Positions 8,131 through 15,504 of a stretch of 64,000 nt of DNA are shown here, one piece after another. Under the pieces are notes generated by a model that did not search any database, was not told where the DNA came from, and saw nothing but the letters and a program-made list of their open reading frames with translations. Both the position numbers and the translations under genes were made by a program. Origin of the DNA: Clostridium sp. SM-530-WT-3G (lineage in GTDB: Bacteria > Bacillota > Clostridia > Clostridiales > Clostridiaceae). How positions within the stretch are numbered: position 1 is the first letter of the stretch; each line of letters starts with the position of its first letter. Location of the stretch: positions 1 through 64,000 of the forward strand of contig NZ_JABAGC010000007.1 of NCBI RefSeq assembly GCF_012843905.1, in the 5' to 3' direction.

Positions 8131-8278
8131 CAGAGTAAGTTCCAATTGCTAAATCAAAGATTTAGACTGTTACTTAAGTTCGACTAACCAAAACAAGTTT
8201 TGGAGTATTAATGGAAACTCGATTCGCATTCGCTCACTGAGTAAGTTCGACTGACTAAATATAAAATTTAGAGTCTCA
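8131..8278. repeat. three tandem hairpin-bearing repeat units
   Basis: Three diverged units of about 40 bp share TAAGTTC(GACT) followed by a small stem-loop. Unit 1 (about 8131-8168) has stem CTAAATC/GATTTAG at 8149-8155 and 8159-8165. Unit 2 (about 8172-8208) has CCAAAAC/GTTTTGG at 8188-8194 and 8197-8203. Unit 3 (about 8239-8278) has CTAAAT/ATTTAG at 8255-8260 and 8266-8271. The stem sequence differs between units but pairing is kept. The array ends right at the stop codon of the aminopeptidase gene. Confidence 0.65.
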
Positions 8279-8279
8279 C

Positions 8280-9506
8280 TTATACCCAGTTGCCGTTTTT
8301 GAATACGGGAATTTCTGTTCCATCAAATTTTATACCAACTATTTCAGTGTCTTTAGTTCCAATCATAAAGTCTACATGAGTTAATGAAGAATTAGCTTTT
8401 GCTTTTAATGATTCTTCTTCAGTCATTTTGTCACCGTCTTTTATACATGATGGATAAGATGAACCTAATGCTAAGTGGCATGAAGCATTTTCATCATATA
8501 AAGTATTAAAGAAGATTATATTTGACTTTGAAATAGGTGAATCATAAGGTACAAGAGCAACTTCGCCTAATCTCTTAGAACCTTCATCAGTATTTATTAA
8601 TTCTTTTAATACGTCTAATCCAGTTTCAGCAGTGCAATCTACAGCTTCACCATCTTTAAATGTTATAGAAAAGTTATTTATTAAATTTCCACAATAGCTT
8701 AATGGTTTTGAACTAAATACTGTACCATTTACATCATCCATTTTTGGAGTAGTAAATATTTCTTCAGTAGGCATATTGGCAATGAATTTTACATTATCTA
8801 ATGAAACATCTTCTCCTCCACACCAAATATGACTTTTTACAAGTCCTACTTTCAAATCAGTTCCAAGAGAGTTTTTGAAGTGAAGGTATTCGAAATTATG
8901 TTCATTCAATTCTTTAACTTTTTGATGAAGAAGGTTAACATGTTTGTTCCATGCTTCAATTGGATCGTCTTCTTTAATTCTCATTACTGTAAATATTGCA
9001 TCCCATAATTTTTTAACAGCATCTTCTGAAGAGCAGTCCGGAAATACTTTTTTTGCCCAGCTTTCAGTAGGGATTGATACTATACACCATTTGTTTTTAT
9101 TTGAAATACATGCATCATGATAATTTTTTAATGCAGTACGTCTGCTTTTTTGAACTGCAGATATTTTAGAAGGATCAATTCCCTTTAATATATCAGGATC
9201 AGATGCAGATATACTTAAAAATGAAGCACCTTTTTCAACATAGTAATCATATTTATCTTTTTCAAACTCTGGTGTGAAAGAAAGTGTTTCAGTTGATGCA
9301 TTACTAAATCTTATTCTATTAAATTTTTCATCACTATAATTAATAATAACATCTGAAGCACCAACTTTATATGCTTCTTCTGCAATCATTCTTGCAAATT
9401 CACTACAATCTATAGGGCTATTTATAACTAAAAGTCCATCCTTTTGAAGGTTTATACCTTTTACTACTGCTAGTTTAGCATATTTTGATAGTAATTCTTT
9501 GAACAT
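8280..9506 (-). CDS. M29-family aminopeptidase (PepS/AmpS type)
   Basis: This cytosolic metallo-aminopeptidase has 408 residues, the usual length. It removes N-terminal residues from peptides using a two-metal site. Family features are visible: FKELLSKYAKLAVVKGINLQ at the start, KSHIWCGGEDVSLDNVKFIANMPTEEIFTTP in the middle, then NASCHLALGSSYPSC and LTHVDFMIGTKDTEIVGI at the end, which carry conserved His and Asp metal ligands. The ATG at 9506 is preceded on the minus strand by GAGAGGTG. It stands alone, convergent with the DUF3284 gene and divergent from polA. Confidence 0.92.
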   Translation of the reverse strand: MFKELLSKYAKLAVVKGINLQKDGLLVINSPIDCSEFARMIAEEAYKVGASDVIINYSDEKFNRIRFSNASTETLSFTPEFEKDKYDYYVEKGASFLSISASDPDILKGIDPSKISAVQKSRRTALKNYHDACISNKNKWCIVSIPTESWAKKVFPDCSSEDAVKKLWDAIFTVMRIKEDDPIEAWNKHVNLLHQKVKELNEHNFEYLHFKNSLGTDLKVGLVKSHIWCGGEDVSLDNVKFIANMPTEEIFTTPKMDDVNGTVFSSKPLSYCGNLINNFSITFKDGEAVDCTAETGLDVLKELINTDEGSKRLGEVALVPYDSPISKSNIIFFNTLYDENASCHLALGSSYPSCIKDGDKMTEEESLKAKANSSLTHVDFMIGTKDTEIVGIKFDGTEIPVFKNGNWV

Positions 9507-9761
9507 TTTTTCACCTCTCGTAAATATTAATAATATAAAGATATTATTACACTATTTAGTAGTTTTATCAATCAGGGGGTATTAATTGTAATTTTATTTA
9601 CTCTTAGTTTAATAAATATATACTTTGTTTAAAAAAATATAGTATAATGAAATGAATAATAACTTTAAATAAGGTGAAAATTACATAATAGCAGCATAGG
9701 GAATAAATAATTAGTTCCTGACTATGTTAAAAGAAGTTAAATTAATGTTTAGGAGGATATT
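9507..9761. promoter_or_regulatory. divergent promoter region, aminopeptidase/polA
   Basis: TATAAT at 9643-9648 is a likely -10 box for polA, although its -35 is poor. An imperfect hairpin in the polA leader pairs CATAGG-GAA (about 9696-9705) with TTCCTGACTATG (about 9715-9727). AGGAGG precedes the polA ATG. Confidence 0.4.
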
Positions 9762-12365
9762 ATGAAAAGGTTATTAATTTTGGATTCGAACTCACTTATG
9801 AATAGGGCTTTTTTTGCATTGCCTCCGTTAACAAATAGTGATGGGATACATACTAATGCCATTTATGGTTTTATGAATATGCTATTTAAGATGAAAGAAG
9901 AAATACAACCAGATAGCATAATTGCAACATTTGATTTAAAGGCACCTACATTTAGACATAAAGAATATGCTGAATATAAGGCGGGTAGAAAGAAAATGGC
10001 TCCAGAGCTTTATGAACAATTTCCTTTAATAAAGGATTTATTAAAGCTTATGGGGATTAAAATATTTGAAATTGAAGGTTTTGAAGCAGACGATTTAATT
10101 GGTACTATTTCTAAATTTGCAGAAGAAAATGATGTTGAAGTATTTGTAGTTACAGGAGATAAAGATGCACTTCAGCTTGCTTCAGAAAGAACTAAGGTTG
10201 TGATAACTAAAAAAGGTGTTACAGAAACTGCAGTTTATGATGAAGAATCATTTATAAAAGAATATGAAGTTACACCAACTCAATTTATAGATGTAAAAGG
10301 TCTTATGGGAGATAAATCAGATAATATTCCAGGGGTACCAGGAGTAGGTGAAAAAACAGCTTTTAAGTTAATAAAAGAATATGGAAGTATTGAAGAAGTA
10401 TTAAAGAATATTGATAATATTTCAGGAAAAAAACTTAAAGAAAATCTTGAAAATAATATGGATCAGGCAATATTCTCGAAAAAGCTTGCTACAATAATGA
10501 GAGAAGTACCAGTAGAACTTACAGTAGAAGATATAACTACTATGGATAAAGAAGATATGGCTGAAATTAAGAAGATGCTTTTAAAGCTTGAAATGAAATC
10601 AGTTCTTTCAAAATTTAAAACTGATGATGAGCCAGAAGAATGTAATGTAGAAATTGAGAATATAGATAGTATTGAGGGATTGAAAGATTTAATAGAACAA
10701 GTTAAGAATAGAATATTTATAGACTATACATTAAATAATGCATCAAAATATTCTAAGCTTGATTTAGAATACTTATTCTTAGGAAAAGAAAACAAAGGCT
10801 ATATTATAGATTTTAAAGTAATAAGTTTATCTGCAAGGGAAGAGGCTATAAATTTATTAAAAGGATTAATGGAAGATGATTCTATAAATAAAGTAATTCA
10901 TGATGGAAAGAACCTTGTAACGTTTTTAAATAAAAATAATATAAAAATAAAAGGGTTTGATTTTGATACAGCAATAGCTGCATATTTAATAGATTCATCA
11001 AAAAGTAAATATGAAATATTAGAACTTGTAAATCAATATATTGGAGATAATCCAGGTGGAGAAGGAGTAAATCTAAAAGGAATACTTGTAAGTTATCTGC
11101 CTGAAATTTATAACATATTAAAAGATAAAATACATGATGAAAATATGGATGAACTTTATTATAATGTAGAACATCCACTAATATATGTTCTTTCATCTAT
11201 GGAAAGTTCAGGATTTAACATAAATGCGGAGATGTTAGATGAACTTCAAGTTAAATTTAAAAAAGAAATTGAAGAAACTCAATCAGAAATTTATAAATTA
11301 GCAGATGAAGAATTTAATATAAGTTCACCAAAGCAGCTTGGAAAGATTTTATTTGAAAAACTTGATTTACCAGTCATTAAGAAAACTAAGACTGGATATT
11401 CAACTAACCAGGAAGTTTTAGAGAAACTTATGGATAAACATGAGATAATACCTAAGATAATGTATTACAGACAAATTACAAAGATTAATTCTACTTATGT
11501 TGAAGGTCTTAAAAATGTAATTGATGAAGATGGAAAGATTCATTCTAACTTTAATCAAACTGTTACTACTACAGGAAGATTATCAAGTACAGAACCAAAT
11601 CTTCAAAATATTCCTGTAAGACATGAGATGGGTAAGGAAATAAGAAAAGTATTTATCCCAATGGAAGAGGGAGATATCCTTGCTTCATGTGATTACTCTC
11701 AAATAGAACTTAGAGTTTTAGCACATATTGCAAATGATACTAATATGATAGATGCTTTTAAACATCATAGTGATATTCATACTAAAACTGCATCGGAAGT
11801 ATTTAAAGTACCAGTTGATGAAGTTACACCACTGATGAGAAGTAGAGCAAAAGCAGTTAATTTTGGTATAGTATATGGAATAAGTGCATTTAGTTTAGCC
11901 CAAGATTTAAAGATAAGTAAAAAAGAAGCTGAAGAATATATGTCAATATATTTTGAAAGATATCCAAAGATAAAAGGATACCTTGAAGATGTTGTAAATG
12001 AAGCAAAAGATAAGGGTTATGTTCTTACTATTTTAAATAGAAGAAGATTTATTCCAGAAATAAAATCATCTAATAAAATTGTTAAAGCACTTGGTGAAAG
12101 ACTTGCCATGAATGCACCAATTCAAGGTAGTGCAGCTGATATAATTAAATTAGCAATGGTTAATGTATATAATAAGCTTAAGGAAAAAAATCTTAAGAGT
12201 GAATTAATACTTCAAGTACACGATGAACTTATTTTGAATGTTAAGAAGGATGAATTTGATACTGTTAAGGAACTAGTTATATCAGAAATGGAAAATGCAA
12301 TAAAGCTAAGTGTAGCTTTAGATGTAGATTTCAATAGCGGTTATACATGGTATGAAGCTAAATAG
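9762..12365 (+). CDS. polA: DNA polymerase I
   Basis: The protein has 867 residues and fills and repairs DNA gaps and matures Okazaki fragments. Residues 1-290 form the 5' nuclease, with DSNSLMNRAFFA, GFEADDLIGT, TGDKDALQL and the helix-hairpin-helix GVPGVGEKTA. Residues about 305-490 are a 3'-5' exonuclease-like domain lacking its catalytic acids: the first motif reads IFIDYTLNN where active enzymes have DxE. Proofreading is therefore probably absent, as in Bacillus. Residues about 490-867 form the polymerase, with motif A CDYSQIELRVLAHI (~645), motif B RSRAKAVNFGIVYG (~695) and motif C QVHDEL (~818). It leads the polA-coaE-SLT group with a 30-bp gap to coaE. Confidence 0.97.
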   Translation: MKRLLILDSNSLMNRAFFALPPLTNSDGIHTNAIYGFMNMLFKMKEEIQPDSIIATFDLKAPTFRHKEYAEYKAGRKKMAPELYEQFPLIKDLLKLMGIKIFEIEGFEADDLIGTISKFAEENDVEVFVVTGDKDALQLASERTKVVITKKGVTETAVYDEESFIKEYEVTPTQFIDVKGLMGDKSDNIPGVPGVGEKTAFKLIKEYGSIEEVLKNIDNISGKKLKENLENNMDQAIFSKKLATIMREVPVELTVEDITTMDKEDMAEIKKMLLKLEMKSVLSKFKTDDEPEECNVEIENIDSIEGLKDLIEQVKNRIFIDYTLNNASKYSKLDLEYLFLGKENKGYIIDFKVISLSAREEAINLLKGLMEDDSINKVIHDGKNLVTFLNKNNIKIKGFDFDTAIAAYLIDSSKSKYEILELVNQYIGDNPGGEGVNLKGILVSYLPEIYNILKDKIHDENMDELYYNVEHPLIYVLSSMESSGFNINAEMLDELQVKFKKEIEETQSEIYKLADEEFNISSPKQLGKILFEKLDLPVIKKTKTGYSTNQEVLEKLMDKHEIIPKIMYYRQITKINSTYVEGLKNVIDEDGKIHSNFNQTVTTTGRLSSTEPNLQNIPVRHEMGKEIRKVFIPMEEGDILASCDYSQIELRVLAHIANDTNMIDAFKHHSDIHTKTASEVFKVPVDEVTPLMRSRAKAVNFGIVYGISAFSLAQDLKISKKEAEEYMSIYFERYPKIKGYLEDVVNEAKDKGYVLTILNRRRFIPEIKSSNKIVKALGERLAMNAPIQGSAADIIKLAMVNVYNKLKEKNLKSELILQVHDELILNVKKDEFDTVKELVISEMENAIKLSVALDVDFNSGYTWYEAK

Positions 12366-12395
12366 TAGTAGAATAAAAAGGGTGGTTTAGGTAAA

Positions 12396-12995
12396 ATGAT
12401 TAAATTTGGACTTACAGGAGGAATAGGCACTGGAAAAAGTACAGTATCTAAAATATTTATAAGTGAAGGTATAAAAGTAATTGATGCTGACCTTATTGCG
12501 AGGGAAGTTCTTGAGAAAAATCCTTCTATATATGATACGATACGTGCTGAATTTGGTTCTGGATTCTTTGACTGGAGAGGAGAATTTAGAAGAAGAGAAT
12601 TTGGAAATCACATATTTAGATTTCCTAAGCAGAGAGTAAAGTATGAATCTATAATAATGCCTTACATTAAGGAAACTATAGATAAAGAATTTGAACAACA
12701 TGAAAAGAACGGAGAAAAGCTTGTTGTTTTAGATGCACCTACATTAATAGAAAATAAGATGCATGAAGATATGGATTATGTAATACTTGTGTGTGCAGAT
12801 AATTCAGTTCAGATTCAGAGAATAATGAGCAGAGATAAATTAACTAAGTCAGAGGCTGTAAGCAGGATAAATGCTCAAATGCCTGTAGAGCAGAAAAAAG
12901 AATTTGCTAATATAATTATAGATAACAATAATGAACTTATTGAAACACAGAAGCAGGTTTATGATTTAATTGATTTTATGAAATTAGTAAGTTAA
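12396..12995 (+). CDS. coaE: dephospho-CoA kinase
   Basis: The last enzyme of coenzyme A synthesis; it phosphorylates the 3'-hydroxyl of dephospho-CoA with ATP. The protein has 199 residues, normal for the family. The P-loop GGIGTGKSTV lies at residues 8-17, DADLIAREVLEKNP at about 31-44 binds the acceptor, and DAPTLIENKMHEDMDYVILV carries the Walker-B-like region. RDKLTKSEAVSRINAQMP is the lid and adenine region. It follows polA, a neighbour order common in Firmicutes, and is probably co-transcribed with it and the transglycosylase 12 bp downstream. Confidence 0.95.
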   Translation: MIKFGLTGGIGTGKSTVSKIFISEGIKVIDADLIAREVLEKNPSIYDTIRAEFGSGFFDWRGEFRRREFGNHIFRFPKQRVKYESIIMPYIKETIDKEFEQHEKNGEKLVVLDAPTLIENKMHEDMDYVILVCADNSVQIQRIMSRDKLTKSEAVSRINAQMPVEQKKEFANIIIDNNNELIETQKQVYDLIDFMKLVS

Positions 12996-13006
12996 GTAAG
13001 GAGAAA

Positions 13007-13639
13007 ATGATGAAGTTCCTAAAAAAGATTTTATGTCTGCTGATAGTATTATTTATAATTGCAGCAGGTTTTAAATATATAGTAAAAGAAAAACTTTTTC
13101 CTTACAAATACCCTGAATATGTAAATCAATATGCAAAGGAATATGATTTAGATCCATTTTTTATACTAGCAGTAATTAAAACTGAAAGTAACTTTGATGA
13201 TAATGCTCATTCACATAAGAATGCTATAGGTCTTATGCAGATAACAGTAGAAACTGGTGAATGGGCGGCTAAACAAATGGGATATACTTCATTTAATAAA
13301 CAAGATTTATATGATGAAAAGTATAATATACGAATGGGATGCTGGTACTTAAGATATCTAAGTGACATGTTTAATGGTAATAGAGATTTTATTGTTGCTG
13401 CATATAATGCTGGACCTACGAATGTTCAGAATTGGTTAAGTGATAAAAAATATTCAAAAGATGGAAAGACATTAGATTATATTCCTTTTGGAGAAACTAA
13501 GAAATATGTGGATAAAGTTAATACTTATTATAGTGTGTATGAATATCTTTATGGAGAAAATAATCGGCACTTTGATGTAGATAAAATACTGGAATTAATT
13601 CAAGGTATATTAAATGTTCATTTTTCAAATGTATATTAG
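13007..13639 (+). CDS. lytic transglycosylase, SLT domain
   Basis: A membrane-anchored 210-residue enzyme that cleaves peptidoglycan glycan strands with formation of 1,6-anhydro ends. Residues about 5-25 are a signal-anchor helix (KILCLLIVLFIIAAGFKYIV). The SLT domain follows, with the catalytic glutamate in AVIKTESNFDDNA, then IGLMQIT and YNAGPTNVQNWL, all hallmarks of family 1. FGETKKYVDKVNTYYSVY closes the domain. The ATG at 13007 is followed at once by another ATG; GGAG upstream serves either. It is the third gene of the polA-coaE unit. Confidence 0.92.
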   Translation: MMKFLKKILCLLIVLFIIAAGFKYIVKEKLFPYKYPEYVNQYAKEYDLDPFFILAVIKTESNFDDNAHSHKNAIGLMQITVETGEWAAKQMGYTSFNKQDLYDEKYNIRMGCWYLRYLSDMFNGNRDFIVAAYNAGPTNVQNWLSDKKYSKDGKTLDYIPFGETKKYVDKVNTYYSVYEYLYGENNRHFDVDKILELIQGILNVHFSNVY

Positions 13640-13645
13640 GAATTG

Positions 13646-13689
13646 CCTCAATAATTAAATTTAATTATTATTTTATTTAATTATTGAGG
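13646..13689 (+). terminator. 15-bp hairpin after the SLT gene
   Basis: Arms 13646-13660 (CCTCAATAATTAAAT) and 13675-13689 pair perfectly across 14 bases. No T-run follows, so it may block RNA decay rather than act as an intrinsic terminator. Confidence 0.55.
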
Positions 13690-13743
13690 TAAAAAGCTTG
13701 AAATTAATTTAAAAAAGGATTATTATTTATAGGTAATCATTTT

Positions 13744-13829
13744 GCAAGTGTGGTGGAATCGGCAGACACGCAGGTTTAAGGAGCCTGTGCTTTCAAGGCG
13801 TATGGGTTCAAGTCCCATCACTTGCACCA
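13744..13829 (+). tRNA. tRNA-Leu (anticodon AAG)
   Basis: An 86-base class II tRNA with encoded CCA. The acceptor is GCAAGTG (13744-13750) paired with CACTTGC before ACCA. The D arm contains GTGGAATCGGCAGACAC. The anticodon stem is CAGGT/GCCTG with a terminal G-U pair. The seven-base loop TTAAGGA puts AAG at positions 34-36, which reads CUU leucine codons. A long variable arm follows, then the T arm ATGGG-TTCAAGT-CCCAT. The variable arm and TGG...GCAGAC pattern are typical of leucine. Confidence 0.95.
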
Positions 13830-13861
13830 ATTCAAGGGTTTAGTATTTCCCAATTCGTAAA

Positions 13862-13917
13862 AAAGCGCACAGGCTTATTTGTTAAAAGTAAACAAGGCCT
13901 GTGTGCTTATTTTTTTG
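13862..13917 (+). terminator. terminator after tRNA-Leu
   Basis: AAGCGCACAGGC (from 13863) pairs with GCCTGTGTGCTT (to 13908) with one mismatch. An inner TTGTT/AACAA helix extends it, and a run of seven Ts follows. Confidence 0.85.
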
Positions 13918-14031
13918 TTTTGACAAAGAAATAGTAAATAGTTCTTTTAAAATTATTAAAAGATATTTATGATATAATAATTTTCAGTTATATTAGTATG
14001 AATATTAATTTTATTTGAATTGGAGAGGAAC

Positions 14032-15189
14032 ATGAAAAATAATAAAAAGCCAATATTTATAATTATTTCAATATTACTTGTACTATTTATATCAGGTGGA
14101 ATAGTATATTATAATATAGCACCGTATTATAGAAAGATATATAGCGCAAAGATGTGGTTTAATGTAGAAGAAACAAATGGTGAAAAGGTGCTTCTGAATT
14201 TTGTAAACAATAAGCTTAGCAGTCAGGATGGAGGAGTATATACTAATTATATTAATGAAAGCTCTGATGGTGATATAACAAAAGGCCATGCAGTACTCTC
14301 AGAATCACAAGGAATAATGCTTTTATATGATTTAGAAAAAAATAATAGGGATAATTTTGATATTACTCTTGATTATATAAAAAATAATATGATGCTTCCC
14401 AACAATTTGTTGAGCTGGAGAGTAAATGGAGGTGAAGAAACAAATACTTCAGCTACAATAGATGATTTAAGGGTAATAAAAGCTCTTCTACTTGCAGATG
14501 AAAAGTGGAATGATAAAAATTATAGAAAATTTGCATTAAAGATAGCAGATGGTATTCAAAAAGAATCCTTAGATAAAGAAAATTATGTACTTACCGATTT
14601 TTATGATGGGTATAACAAAAGTGATACAACTACATTATGTTATCTTGATCTTCCAACATTAAGGATGCTTGCAAATTTGGATTATTTTAAGTGGAAAAAA
14701 GTATATGATAAGAGTATTGAAATTTTAAATAGTGGATACATAAGTGATAAACTTCCTTTGTACAGAAAAACATATTATAGAAATACTAATACTTATGATG
14801 AAAATGCTGATGCTGATACATTGTTGTCTATGATAGTAGTGTTAAATAAACTTCAAGAAGGTCAAGATGTAAGTACTACAGTTGAATGGATAAGAAAAGA
14901 ATTTCAACAGAATGGAAAGGTATTTGCAACATATAATATCGAAGAAGGTATTCCTTCGTCAGAATTTGAATCAACATCTGTATATGCTATTATAGTTCAA
15001 ATTGCATCAATAATTGGCGATGAAGAAATTCAGAAGTTTGCTATGGATAGAATGAAAGAGTTTCAAATAAATAATACGAGTAGCAAAATATATGGGGGAT
15101 TTGGTTCAGAAGATGGAACTAATGTATTTTCATATGATAATTTAAATGCTTTACTTGCATATAGATATTATAGAGTAAATCAACAATAG
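14032..15189 (+). CDS. GH8-like exported glycosidase
   Basis: The protein has 385 residues with an N-terminal membrane anchor at about 8-30 (IFIIISILLVLFISGGIVYY), so it acts outside the cell. The body is an alpha/alpha barrel of repeated helical pairs. HAVLSESQGIMLLYDL (Glu near residue 91) matches the family 8 general-acid motif, and TSATIDDLRVIKALLLADEKW matches the second conserved site with its aspartates. Family 8 enzymes cleave beta-1,4 glycans such as cellulose, xylan or chitosan; here the chain could be a surface or self-made polysaccharide. TTG 14020 is in frame but overlaps the ribosome site GGAGAGG, so ATG 14032 is chosen. Specificity is unknown. Confidence 0.75.
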   Translation: MKNNKKPIFIIISILLVLFISGGIVYYNIAPYYRKIYSAKMWFNVEETNGEKVLLNFVNNKLSSQDGGVYTNYINESSDGDITKGHAVLSESQGIMLLYDLEKNNRDNFDITLDYIKNNMMLPNNLLSWRVNGGEETNTSATIDDLRVIKALLLADEKWNDKNYRKFALKIADGIQKESLDKENYVLTDFYDGYNKSDTTTLCYLDLPTLRMLANLDYFKWKKVYDKSIEILNSGYISDKLPLYRKTYYRNTNTYDENADADTLLSMIVVLNKLQEGQDVSTTVEWIRKEFQQNGKVFATYNIEEGIPSSEFESTSVYAIIVQIASIIGDEEIQKFAMDRMKEFQINNTSSKIYGGFGSEDGTNVFSYDNLNALLAYRYYRVNQQ

Positions 15190-15440
15190 ATAATATAATT
15201 AAGAATAATCTTTTAGATTATACAGTAACAATGGATGGAAGAAAGATTATTATAACAGAATTTTATGATTCTATAGAATCATAGAAAAATGTATGGATAA
15301 AGACTGAAATTGATTGTTTTAAAATTAGTTTATAGTCTTTATTTTGCATGTAACATATTAATAAATATAGTTTAAAAATTCTTATTAAGAGTAAAAAACG
15401 TTCAATTGGATTTTATTACTGTAAGATAATTCTTAAAATA
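15190..15440. other. intergenic: palindrome, weak terminator, small ORF
   Basis: Contents: an 18-bp perfect palindrome ATGATTCTATAGAATCAT at 15265-15282; a hairpin ATAAAGACT 15297-15305 with AGTCTTTAT 15334-15342 and a short T-run, a possible terminator of the GH8-like gene; and a protein-like frame ending at 15284 that reads NNLLDYTVTMDGRKIIITEF. The last may be the tail of a lost gene, but it is too short to assign. Confidence 0.4.
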
Positions 15441-15470
15441 ATGACTATTAGTCATTTTTTATGATATAAT
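15441..15470 (+). promoter_or_regulatory. promoter with palindromic operator for the yhgE pair
   Basis: ATGACTA-T-TAGTCAT (15441-15455) is a perfect 7+1+7 palindrome. TATAAT lies at 15465-15470, and 17 bp upstream the -35 position (TGACTA, 15442-15447) is inside the palindrome. A repressor bound here would block RNA polymerase. TetR-type regulators often sit beside yhgE genes, but none is adjacent here. Confidence 0.6.
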
Positions 15471-15504
15471 TTATTCTAAGAAGAATTCGGTAGAGGTATG
15501 AAAC

